Positions 7,857 through 15,338 of a stretch of DNA of 64,000 nt are shown in pieces. Source of the stretch: Gemmatimonadota bacterium (GTDB lineage Bacteria > Gemmatimonadota > Gemmatimonadetes > Longimicrobiales > Gaopeijiaceae). The stretch covers positions 1 through 64,000 of the forward strand of contig VXQO01000079.1 of NCBI GenBank assembly GCA_009838975.1, written 5' to 3'. The position numbers and the translations under genes were made by a program. Each line of letters begins with the position of its first letter. The stretch's first letter is position 1. Below the pieces are notes generated by a model. The model worked only from the letters and a program-made list of their open reading frames with translations. It made no database searches and had not been told where the DNA came from.

Positions 7857-10205
7857 ATGAAGACGCGCTGGATCGGATGCATTTCAAGCCTCGTGGTGAT
7901 GGCGGCGGTCACTCCCGCAGGCGCGCAGGATGTGGACTACCATCGCGCGGAGATGCTGCTCGGGTGGCATACGTCGCCCTTGATATCCGGCACACCAGTG
8001 ACCCCCAACTGGATCAACGATACGGACCGGTTCTGGTACCGCAACAACAGCGGTTCCGGCCACGAGTTCACCTTCGTCGACCCGGCGGCCAATGTGAAGC
8101 GCCCGTTCTTCGACCACGCGCGGCTCGCGGCGGCGCTGTCGGTGGCTGCGGACACGAGCTACGTGCCCCGGAAACTGCCGTTCGACGACTTCGAGTTCGT
8201 GGACGGCGACGAGGGGCGGATCGCGTTCGAAACCGGGGCGCGGCGATTCGAGTGCGATCTGGGCGAATACATGTGCCAGGTGGGCGACACACTGCCCGAC
8301 GACACGCCTTTTGTCGAGTCTCCCGACGAGCGCTGGGAGGCGTTCGTCATGGACCACAACCTCTACATCCGCCCGGCGGCCGGCGGCGACACCATTCAGC
8401 TGACGACGGACGGACAGGAGTTCAACGGCTACGGGCTGGCGTACCCGCGTCCCAACGACATCAGGAACAACCGGGTGCGGCGGCCGGACGTCTACTGGTC
8501 GCCGGACTCGCGCAAGGTTCTGGTCCAGCGAATAGACCAAAGGGACGTGGAACACCATCACTACGTGTCGTACACGCCGCAGCGCACCGTGCACTACTCC
8601 CAGCCATATGCGCTCCCGGGGGACTCGATCGTGCCGCTGCCGGCATTCCACATCCTGGACGTGGGCGAGACTCTGACCGCGGCCGCGGGGGACGAATCCG
8701 ACGGCGACGCGCGCCCCCTCCCCGCCGTCGGCAACATCCGCGTGGTCCTCGAGCCCCGTCCCAACCGGCTCTACCTGGGCGGCTCGCAGGTGGACTCGCT
8801 GTGGTCGGCCGACTCTCGCTTCGCCTACATGCACTGGGAGACCCGCGCATCGAAGAGCAACCACCTGGCGGAGGTGGACGCGGCCACCGGAGACTTCCGC
8901 ATCATCGCGGGCGACAGTTCGCGCACCTGGGTCGAGACCGCACAGCGCAACCCGACCTCGTGGTTCGTGTCGGAGACCACCGACGACGCCTTCTGGTGGT
9001 CCGAGCGCGACGGCTGGGCCCACATCTGGCGCTTCTCGAAGGACGGGACGGTGAAGAACCAGGTCACCAGCGGACCGTGGGCGGTCGGCGCGATCTGGCA
9101 CGTCGACGAGGCCAACCGGCGGCTCTACTTCACGGCGTATGGCCGCGAGGACGGGATTCCCTACTACGGCCGCCTCTACCGGGTCGGCTACGACGGCGGC
9201 GGCCTAACCGTGATCGCGGGAGAGGTGGGCAACCACGCGGTCAACGTGTCGCCCAGCGGCAGCTTCGTGGTCGACACCTGGTCCACGATCGGCGACCCGC
9301 CGGTGACGGCCCTGCGCAACCTCGCGACCGGCAACGTCATCCGCACCCTGGAGGAAGCCGACATCTCGCGTCTGGAAGAGGTCGGGTGGCGCGCCCCGGA
9401 GGTCTTTTCGGTGAAGGCGCGCGACGGCGTCACCGACATCCACGGCCTCATATACTTCCCCGACGACCTCGACGAGTCGGGCAGCTACCCCGTCATCGAC
9501 CACATCTACCCGGGTCCGCAGGTGGGAAGCGTGGGCTCGTGGACCTTCAAGTCCGGTGGCGAAAACTTTTCGCTGGCGAAGCTGGGGTTTGTGGTGATTC
9601 AGCTCGACCACATGGGCACGCCCCACCGCTCCAAGGCGTTTCACGACATCTATTACGGGGACTTCAACGATAACGGCCTTCCCGATCACGTCACCGCGAT
9701 CAAGCAGTTGGCCGCGCGCTACCCGTTCATGGATCTGGACAGGGTAGGCATCTACGGGCATTCCGGAGGCGGTTTCGCGTCCACCGACGCCATGGTGCGC
9801 TTCCCGGACTTCTTCAAGGTGGCCGTCTCGGGGGCGGGCAACCACGACAACGCCAGCTACAACATCTACTGGGCCGAGAAGTACCAGGGGCTGCTCGTGG
9901 CCGACTCCGCCACCGGCACCACCAACTTCACCGACGAAGCCAACAAGACCCACGTCGCCAACCTGAAGGGCAAGCTTTTGCTGATGCACGGCGATATGGA
10001 CGACAACGTGCACCCCGCGATGACCGTCCAGCTGATCGACGAACTGACCAAGGCGAACAAGGACTACGACCTGGTGTGGGCGCCGGACCGCGCGCACGGG
10101 CTGAACGAGCCGTACTTCATCCGTCAGAGGTGGGACTACTTCGTGGAACACCTGCTGGGGGCCGAGCCGCCGAAGGAGTACGAGATCACGCGCCCTGTAA
10201 ACTAG
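7857..10205 (+). CDS. secreted S9 peptidase, dipeptidyl-peptidase IV type
   Basis: The 782-aa product begins at ATG 7857, preceded by GAAGGGAACGGAG, and opens with a clean signal peptide (MKTRWIGCISSLVV..., cut near AGAQD). The first 500 residues look like the DPP-IV propeller and the rest is an alpha/beta-hydrolase. Catalytic residues are visible in GIYGHSGGGF (Ser636), HGDMDDNVH (Asp715/716) and DRAHGL (His747). The expected role is release of dipeptides from peptides in the periplasm or outside the cell. It is divergent from the CehA-type gene with 139 bases between the starts. Its stop codon lies inside a perfect inverted repeat (10196-10213) that begins the TACA/TGTA motif cluster in front of blaI. 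Confidence 0.9.
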   Translation: MKTRWIGCISSLVVMAAVTPAGAQDVDYHRAEMLLGWHTSPLISGTPVTPNWINDTDRFWYRNNSGSGHEFTFVDPAANVKRPFFDHARLAAALSVAADTSYVPRKLPFDDFEFVDGDEGRIAFETGARRFECDLGEYMCQVGDTLPDDTPFVESPDERWEAFVMDHNLYIRPAAGGDTIQLTTDGQEFNGYGLAYPRPNDIRNNRVRRPDVYWSPDSRKVLVQRIDQRDVEHHHYVSYTPQRTVHYSQPYALPGDSIVPLPAFHILDVGETLTAAAGDESDGDARPLPAVGNIRVVLEPRPNRLYLGGSQVDSLWSADSRFAYMHWETRASKSNHLAEVDAATGDFRIIAGDSSRTWVETAQRNPTSWFVSETTDDAFWWSERDGWAHIWRFSKDGTVKNQVTSGPWAVGAIWHVDEANRRLYFTAYGREDGIPYYGRLYRVGYDGGGLTVIAGEVGNHAVNVSPSGSFVVDTWSTIGDPPVTALRNLATGNVIRTLEEADISRLEEVGWRAPEVFSVKARDGVTDIHGLIYFPDDLDESGSYPVIDHIYPGPQVGSVGSWTFKSGGENFSLAKLGFVVIQLDHMGTPHRSKAFHDIYYGDFNDNGLPDHVTAIKQLAARYPFMDLDRVGIYGHSGGGFASTDAMVRFPDFFKVAVSGAGNHDNASYNIYWAEKYQGLLVADSATGTTNFTDEANKTHVANLKGKLLLMHGDMDDNVHPAMTVQLIDELTKANKDYDLVWAPDRAHGLNEPYFIRQRWDYFVEHLLGAEPPKEYEITRPVN

Positions 10206-10235
10206 AGTTTACATGATGACAACCAGAGATTACAT
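10196..10235. promoter_or_regulatory. TACA/TGTA motif cluster, candidate BlaI-type operator
   Basis: A perfect 8-base inverted repeat, TGTAAACT-AG-AGTTTACA, lies at 10196-10213. A further ATTACAT follows, so TTACAT occurs at 10209-10214 and 10230-10235, 21 bases (two helical turns) apart. Operators of BlaI/MecI repressors are known to be built on TACA/TGTA motifs, and a BlaI-family gene begins 180 bases downstream. The binding itself is inferred. The repeat overlaps the stop codon of the upstream peptidase gene, and a role in its transcript end cannot be excluded. Confidence 0.45.
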
Positions 10236-10287
10236 GTCAGCGCGTTGCGCTCTGGTGGTCCGCCGACGGAGTGTCCTAATCAATTAG

Positions 10288-10299
10288 TTGACATATGGA
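10288..10299 (+). promoter_or_regulatory. -35-like TTGACA overlapping a BlaI-like palindrome
   Basis: TTGACA at 10288-10293 is a perfect -35 hexamer and overlaps GACATATGGA (10290-10299), which matches 8 of 10 bases of the TACATATGTA core known from BlaI operators. No good -10 box stands 16-18 bases downstream, so the promoter is incomplete by eye. The placement suits autoregulation of the blaI-M56 pair. Confidence 0.4.
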
Positions 10300-10416
10300 A
10301 CAAATCGCCCCAGCCTCTACTAACACTATAGGAGCTGGGGCGCGGGTGCCCTTCGGCGGTCGGCCGAAAGTCACGCGTTGCGAACCCCAAAGGAGCGGGC
10401 CGGCGCCCGCAGGGAG

Positions 10417-10800
10417 ATGGCAGTGGAGAGAGCACTGACCGCGCGGGAGATGGACGTCATGTCCGTGCTGTGGGATCTGGGCTCGGCGACGGTCGCCGAG
10501 GTCAACGAGCGGCTGGAGGACGACCTCGCCTACAACACCGTCCTGACCATCCTCCGGATCCTGGAGTCAAAGGGGCTCGTGGGCTACACCAAGGACGGCA
10601 GGGCCCACCGCTACCATCCTCTCCTCGGACGTGAGGAGGCCGGGAGCTCCGTGCTCGGCCGCTTGCGCGACAAGGTGTTCTCCGGTTCCGCGGAGCTCCT
10701 CGTGGCCCAGCTCGTATCCGATGAACAGCTGTCACCGGCCGCAGTGCGGAGGCTCCGCAAGTTGCTGGACCAGCGCCTCGAGGGGGAGAAGGAACAATGA
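10417..10800 (+). CDS. BlaI/MecI/CopY-family transcriptional repressor
   Basis: The 127-aa product is a winged-helix repressor. The family signature is clear: LTAREMDVMSVLWDLG, then TVAEVNERL, then YNTVLTILRILESKGLV as the recognition helix region, then a C-terminal dimerisation and cleavage region. The start is uncertain: AGGGAG directly abuts ATG 10417, while an in-frame GTG at 10423 has ideal 6-base spacing. A TTG at 10378 is also in frame. The stop overlaps the start of the M56 gene in ATGA, so the two are translationally coupled. Family members are inactivated by proteolysis triggered by their M56 partner. TACA/TGTA motifs upstream suggest autoregulation. Confidence 0.92.
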   Translation: MAVERALTAREMDVMSVLWDLGSATVAEVNERLEDDLAYNTVLTILRILESKGLVGYTKDGRAHRYHPLLGREEAGSSVLGRLRDKVFSGSAELLVAQLVSDEQLSPAAVRRLRKLLDQRLEGEKEQ

Positions 10801-12731
10801 TCGCTGCGTGGATGCTCTGGTCGGTCGGAGCAGGTCTGATGTTTCTGGTCGCGGGGCTGGCCGCCGAGCGACTGCTCAAGGGGGGCCGCCGCTGGGTGTG
10901 GCTTGCCGCCGGGATCGGCACGGTCGCGTTGCCCGCGATCCGCCTGCTGACGACCTCCCCGCCCTCGGCGGGAGGCGCGCCGCCGGCGGTGCCGATTCTG
11001 CTGGACCCGCTGGCCGTGACGGTGGCGCGGGATTCCGCGCTGCATTCGCTCGACGACCTCCTGCTCCTCGGGTGGGTGGTGCTGTCGGCGCTCCTCCTGG
11101 TCGGGGCCCTCATCGGTGGCGCGCGCTTCATGCGGCGTCGCGCGTCGTGGGAACCGGGTACGCTCCTGGGGCGTGGCGTCCTCTGGTCGCGCGTCACCGG
11201 CCCCGCGGTGGTGGGGCTGTTCCGCTCCCGTGTCGTTCTGCCCAGCTGGGTTCGGGGCGCGGGCGCCGAGCGGCAGGAGTTGATCCTCGCCCACGAAGAG
11301 GAGCACCTTCGCGCACGCGACGTGCAGCTGCGGTTTGCTTGCGGCGCGCTTCTGCTCGCTTTCCCCTGGAACCCCGCGCTGTGGCTCCAGTACCGCCGCC
11401 TGAACCTGGCGATCGAGCTGGACTGCGACCGCCGCGTGATGAACCGGTTGCCGGAGCATCGCCGCCTCTACGGTGACCTCCTGCTCAGGGTGGGGTCTGG
11501 CCACGGCGCCCTCCCCGGTCTCGCGGTCGCGGCGCTCGCGGAGCAGCCGTCCCTGCTGGAGCGGCGCATCCGACAGCTGCTGAAAAAGGCCCCCGAGGTG
11601 AAGATGGCGCAGGCGGCGTTCCTGGTCTTCGGTGCGCTCGTGGTGGTGGGCGTGGCACTGTCGATCCCGGGGATCACGGGGGAGGGGCCGGCGGGGCTGG
11701 ACGGGTCGGAAGAGAGCGAGGCAGGCGTGGCGGATCTGTCCGCAGGTCCGAGGTTCACGCCCTACACGGTTGCGCCGGACCGCATCAACGACGCCGAGAT
11801 CCTGAGGGCGCTGGAGCAGGAGTATCCGCCGCTTCTCCGCGACGCCGGCATCGGAGGAACCGTGCACGTGTGGTTCTTCATCGACGAGCGGGGAGTGGTG
11901 AGGAATCAGTTCGTGCAGGAGAGCTCCGGGCACCAGGCGCTGGATCAGGCTGCCCTGCGCGTGGCGCCGATATTCAGGTTCACACCGGCGCTCAACCGCG
12001 ACCGGGCCGTGCCGGTGTGGGTGACGTTCCCGATCACTTTCGGAACCCGGGACGCTGGTGAAGAAGCGGCCCAGAGCGAGACGGATGCCACGGAGGCCCA
12101 GCTCCAGGACGCGTTGGAGAGGGCAACGCGCGTGATCGAGGCGCGCCTGGCCGCCGGCGAAGGCGAAGATGGCGATGCGGGAGAGGCAGGAGAGGTGGAC
12201 ATTTCGGCGAGCCCGGCGTTCACCCCGTACACGACCGCACCCCGACGCACGAACGACCAGGAAGTCGTCAGGGCGTTGGAAAGGGAGTACCCGCCCCTGC
12301 TTCGAGACGCCGGGATCGGCGGCACGGTGCAAGTGTGGTTCTTCATCGACGAGGAGGGGGTGGTGAGAAACCAGAGGGTTCACACGAGTTCAGGCCACGG
12401 AGCCCTGGACGAGGCTGCCCTGCGCGTGGCGCCGGTCTTAAGGTTCACCCCGGCGTTGAACCAGGGCGAGTCCGTGCCCGTGTGGGTGGCGTTCCCGATC
12501 ACGTTCGGAACCACGCCCGGGGCACAGGGTGCCGGTGGAGAAGCGGCGGAGAGCGAGGCCGACGCCAACGAGGCCCGAGCGGAGTCGGGTTGGAGACCCG
12601 GCTTCCGGTATTCGAGGGGAGAGGGCGCCTACGTCCTGAGGCCGTCACCCACATCGGACCTGAAGTGTTCATTGCCGCGTGACGGGGGAACCGTCCGTTG
12701 CCGGGTCGTCGCTACTGGCCCAGCCGAATAG
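10797..12731 (+). CDS. M56 (BlaR1-type) membrane metallopeptidase with two TonB C-terminal domains
   Basis: The 644-aa sensor protease is expected to signal to the BlaI-like repressor encoded just upstream. The N-terminal third has several hydrophobic segments and the zinc site HEEEH (His166-His170). After a membrane segment near residues 275-290 come two TonB C-terminal domains, about 319-416 and 474-571, joined by an acidic linker. The two copies are 77/98 identical by my alignment, with a DNA period of 465 bases, so the duplication looks recent. The tail after 571 contains two Cys residues (DLKCSLPRDGGTVRCR). M56 proteins ending in a TonB domain are known from other phyla, but two near-identical copies are less usual. 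TonB domains could contact outer-membrane receptors or cell wall; the stimulus is unknown. Confidence 0.88.
   Translation: MIAAWMLWSVGAGLMFLVAGLAAERLLKGGRRWVWLAAGIGTVALPAIRLLTTSPPSAGGAPPAVPILLDPLAVTVARDSALHSLDDLLLLGWVVLSALLLVGALIGGARFMRRRASWEPGTLLGRGVLWSRVTGPAVVGLFRSRVVLPSWVRGAGAERQELILAHEEEHLRARDVQLRFACGALLLAFPWNPALWLQYRRLNLAIELDCDRRVMNRLPEHRRLYGDLLLRVGSGHGALPGLAVAALAEQPSLLERRIRQLLKKAPEVKMAQAAFLVFGALVVVGVALSIPGITGEGPAGLDGSEESEAGVADLSAGPRFTPYTVAPDRINDAEILRALEQEYPPLLRDAGIGGTVHVWFFIDERGVVRNQFVQESSGHQALDQAALRVAPIFRFTPALNRDRAVPVWVTFPITFGTRDAGEEAAQSETDATEAQLQDALERATRVIEARLAAGEGEDGDAGEAGEVDISASPAFTPYTTAPRRTNDQEVVRALEREYPPLLRDAGIGGTVQVWFFIDEEGVVRNQRVHTSSGHGALDEAALRVAPVLRFTPALNQGESVPVWVAFPITFGTTPGAQGAGGEAAESEADANEARAESGWRPGFRYSRGEGAYVLRPSPTSDLKCSLPRDGGTVRCRVVATGPAE
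11750..12510 (+). repeat. tandem in-gene duplication, 465-base period
   Basis: Two copies of a roughly 295-base segment coding for the TonB C-terminal domain, at about 11750-12043 and 12215-12510, lie in the same frame of the M56 gene. The encoded 98-residue blocks differ at 21 positions. Both encode YPPLLRDAGIGGTV and RFTPALN. Confidence 0.85.
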
Positions 12732-12811
12732 CCCGAATCCCGTCCGGAGCCGAGAATGGAGGTTCACGGGCGGCCATTCCGCGATGAAGCGCGGCGGACC
12801 ATACTTGGTTC

Positions 12812-13873
12812 ATGGCCGCATCGACATCGGCGCTCGCAGCGCCCCTGACATTTGCGCCCCGGCTCAAGGACTACCTCTGGGGAGGTCGTGAGCTCGAACG
12901 CCTGTTCGGCCGGGAGTTGCCCGACGGTGTCATCGCCGAAAGCTGGGAGGTATCCGGGCATCCCGCGGGCGTTTCGGTGGTGGACCGGGGCCCGCTGGCC
13001 GGCAGGGATCTGCCCGGCCTCGTGGCCGAATACGGGACGCGGCTTGTCGGCCGGCGAGGCGAGGCCGCCGCGGCGCGTGGTGAATTCCCGCTCCTGGTCA
13101 AGCTCCTCGACGCGAGTCACGCCCTCTCGGTGCAGGTGCACCCCGACGACGACTACGCGGCCGCACATGGGCTCGGCGAGCCCGGCAAGACCGAGATGTG
13201 GTACATCGTGCACGCCGAGCCGGGCGCGCGGATCATTCATGGGCTCGCGCCCGGGACCGACCGGGCGGCGCTTCGGCGCGCGGTCGCCGAGGGGCGGGTG
13301 CAGGACTGCCTCAACCGGGTTCGCGTGGGGCCCGGCGACTCGATCCTGGTTCCGGCCGGGACCGTGCACGGCATCCTGTCCGGCGTGGTTCTGGTCGAGA
13401 TTCAGCAATGCTCCGACACGACCTTCCGTATCCACGACTGGGATCGGCTCGGGGCGGACGGGCGACCCAGGGAACTGCACACGGAGCGGGCGCTCGACGC
13501 GATCCTCTTCGGACGGACGGTGCCGGTCCCGGTGGCACCGTCACTCGCCGGGTCAGAGGACGGAGTGAGGCGGGAGGTCATAGCGCACTGCGACCACTTC
13601 GTGGTAGAGCGCCTGCACCTGGAGGCGGGGGCCCGCTTCACCTCCGAGCTGGACGGGGAGACCTTCGAGATCTGGGGGGTGCTGTCGGGCCGGGCGAGAG
13701 TGGAGCCGGCCGACGCCCGGTCACTGGCGCTGGAGCGCGCGCGGTTCGCTCTGCTACCCGCAACCATGGGGACCTTCGACATGCGTGCCGCGACCGACGC
13801 GGTTGCGTTACGCGCACATCTCCCCTCTCGCAAGTGCCCCGCCAGGGACTCGAACCCCGAACCTGCCGATTAA
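12812..13873 (+). CDS. manA: mannose-6-phosphate isomerase, class I
   Basis: The 353-aa enzyme interconverts mannose 6-phosphate and fructose 6-phosphate, feeding glycan precursors or mannose use. The cupin metal site is visible as SVQVHPDDD (Gln, His), KTEMWY (Glu) and VPAGTVHG (His), and the N-terminal LKDYLWGG is typical. The length suits the short, Bacillus-like type. The start ATG 12812 has no clear SD; a CATACT box about 7-12 bases upstream would fit a very short leader, which is speculative. The 3' end is odd: the frame has no stop before the antisense tRNA-Lys, so its last 13 residues (CPARDSNPEPAD region) are read from the complement of the tRNA gene. The neighbouring M56 gene ends 80 bases before it. 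Confidence 0.9.
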   Translation: MAASTSALAAPLTFAPRLKDYLWGGRELERLFGRELPDGVIAESWEVSGHPAGVSVVDRGPLAGRDLPGLVAEYGTRLVGRRGEAAAARGEFPLLVKLLDASHALSVQVHPDDDYAAAHGLGEPGKTEMWYIVHAEPGARIIHGLAPGTDRAALRRAVAEGRVQDCLNRVRVGPGDSILVPAGTVHGILSGVVLVEIQQCSDTTFRIHDWDRLGADGRPRELHTERALDAILFGRTVPVPVAPSLAGSEDGVRREVIAHCDHFVVERLHLEAGARFTSELDGETFEIWGVLSGRARVEPADARSLALERARFALLPATMGTFDMRAATDAVALRAHLPSRKCPARDSNPEPAD

Positions 13874-13907
13874 GAGTCGGATGCTCTACCAGTTGAGCTA
13901 GCAGGGC
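13835..13907 (-). tRNA. tRNA-Lys (anticodon CUU)
   Basis: A full 73-nt cloverleaf reads on the minus strand: acceptor GCCCTGC/GCGGGGC with discriminator A, D stem GCTC/GAGC, anticodon arm TCCGA-CTCTTAA-TCGGC with anticodon CTT, and T arm CGGGG-TTCGAGT-CCCTG. The anticodon stem has a U27-C43 mismatch at its outer end. CCA is not encoded (ACTT follows the acceptor stem), so a CCA-adding enzyme is needed. The 3' part overlaps the end of manA on the other strand by 39 bases. Confidence 0.95.
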
Positions 13908-13921
13908 GAAAAAGGGACTCA

Positions 13922-13927
13922 ATTATA
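13922..13927 (-). promoter_or_regulatory. -10 box of tRNA-Lys
   Basis: A perfect TATAAT on the minus strand ends 14 bases before the tRNA 5' end, which would give a leader of about 8 nt. The matching -35 is poor (GTGTCG at an 18-base spacing). Confidence 0.55.
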
Positions 13928-13953
13928 CCCGCGTGGCCCCTGTTGCGACACCC

Positions 13954-14580
13954 TCAGCCGGCGGCGCAGCGCGATGATTCCGGGTGGGCCGTCCAGCGCT
14001 CGAAGGATGCCCCTCCAGACGGCAAACGGGTGGCCGCAGACTCGCCGGCAGCGAGATCCAGGCCATCCGTTGGTCCGAGTTCGGTGCCGTGGGAAAGGTG
14101 GACTTCGACGCGGACGTTGCAGATCGTCGCCTCGGTGGTGTTCTCGACCGTACCCGTGAACGCGCCCTGCGCCTCGTCGAACGACAGGGTCAGCCGCATC
14201 CCGCGCCGGGTGGCATCCCAGGTCTGCGTGCGGCCGATGTATTCGCCCGACTCCTCACCCTCATCGCCGTGCTCACCGTCTTCCCCATGCTCGCGGTGTT
14301 CGCCTTCACCGTCGTGTTCACGGCTCTCTCGGTGCTCATCCCCCTCATTCCCCTCATGCCCCTCACCGTGCTCGCCAGCCCCTTCCGTGCGCTGGGCGGC
14401 CGCACTCTCGGCCTCCCGCGCCATGTCCGTGCTGGGGGCTTCCTGACCGGGAACGGCTTCACGGCTTTCGCCGGGGTTGGAATCGGGCTCGCCCCCGCAC
14501 CCGTTCGCGGCGAAGAAGGCGAGAATGGCGATGCAGGGGAGCGCAGCGGATGCGACCGACCTGAAGGGCGTGCTTTCCAT
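13954..14580 (-). CDS. His/Glu/Asp-rich lipoprotein with FxLYD-like C-terminal domain
   Basis: The product is 208 aa. The start ATG 14580 opens a lipoprotein signal (hydrophobic LPCIAILAFFAANGC, lipid Cys at residue 28). Residues about 70-120 are a low-complexity run of His, Glu, Gly and Asp (for example EHGEGHEGNEGDEHRES), which looks suited to binding divalent metal. The last 90 residues form a beta-rich domain with LTLSFDEAQGAFTGTVENTT, resembling the FxLYD fold, an all-beta module found on surface proteins. It lies 96 bases downstream of the LTXXQ-type gene on the same strand. Function is not established; zinc or copper buffering at the envelope is a guess from composition. Confidence 0.7.
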   Translation of the reverse strand: MESTPFRSVASAALPCIAILAFFAANGCGGEPDSNPGESREAVPGQEAPSTDMAREAESAAAQRTEGAGEHGEGHEGNEGDEHRESREHDGEGEHREHGEDGEHGDEGEESGEYIGRTQTWDATRRGMRLTLSFDEAQGAFTGTVENTTEATICNVRVEVHLSHGTELGPTDGLDLAAGESAATRLPSGGASFERWTAHPESSRCAAG

Positions 14581-14676
14581 CGGGAGGACTCCGGCACCAG
14601 AAGGAATCGGGTGTGCGGCCGGGTCGCGGGCCCGGCCATTTGACCCGAGGCCCGCGACCCGGCTCATGTCCCGAAA

Positions 14677-15225
14677 CTATGGCCGATCCCCGCGTGAACG
14701 CGAGGGCCGACGCCCCCGGTCGAACGGCCTTGTGCCCCTGGGGCCCCGCTGCCGGTCGATGCGGCCACGGTTCGCCGGTCCCCGCTGGCGTGCGATTGTC
14801 CGGCGGTTCATGCGCTGAAGCTCCTCGCGCTGGTCCTCGGTCAGGATCTCGCTGAATCGATCTCGCAGCGACTCGCGTGCGTCTGCGCCGCCCCTCCACT
14901 GTTCGGTGAGCGCCTGGCGCATGGCTTCGGGCTCGCGGATTCCGGCGGCGACCTCGGAACGGAGCGCCATGAGTGCGGCCGCCCGGGCGGTGCGCTGTTC
15001 GAGCAACTCCGTGCGCATGCCTTCCAGCTGCGTCCGCTGGTCGGCGGTCAATTCGAGTTCGTTGGCCAGGCGGATGGCGCGCTCGACCGGGGCGGCTCCG
15101 GTGACGGCTCGGGCCCGGGAGCCCTGCCGCTGGGCGTCGAGGCCTGTGGGAGCGATGGCGGCCGCAAAGAGGATGGCGAGGGCGGCGGCGGCCAGGAGGT
15201 TGATCCTTGAGATGCCGGTGTTCAT
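14677..15225 (-). CDS. periplasmic LTXXQ (Spy/CpxP-like) protein
   Basis: The product is 182 aa. The start ATG 15225 has AGGGAGAA upstream and opens a signal peptide cut near LDAQRQ. The helical body carries two LTXXQ motifs, LTADQRTQLE and LTEDQREELQ, that define the Spy/CpxP/ZraP group of periplasmic chaperones and metal or envelope-stress proteins. The C-terminal 35 residues are strongly Arg-rich (RQRGPRGTRPFDRGRRPSRS), unlike classical Spy, and may contact acidic polymers. It lies upstream of the acidic lipoprotein on the same strand; a basic tail beside an acidic partner could let them bind, which is inference. Confidence 0.8.
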   Translation of the reverse strand: MNTGISRINLLAAAALAILFAAAIAPTGLDAQRQGSRARAVTGAAPVERAIRLANELELTADQRTQLEGMRTELLEQRTARAAALMALRSEVAAGIREPEAMRQALTEQWRGGADARESLRDRFSEILTEDQREELQRMNRRTIARQRGPANRGRIDRQRGPRGTRPFDRGRRPSRSRGDRP

Positions 15226-15338
15226 TGTTCTTCTCCCTATACTTTGTTGCGAATTCAGTGTGCCGGTGTGGAACGCGGTCGAGCTTGAGCGTTCCGTGTC
15301 GGTGACAATGGACGGCCCGGTTGCGTTAGGGAGTCAGG

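Noticed and set aside
14300-14400. Repetitive GAGCAC-like DNA that might look like a CRISPR or tandem array
   Set aside because: It simply encodes the His/Glu/Gly-rich region of the lipoprotein; there are no regular spacers.
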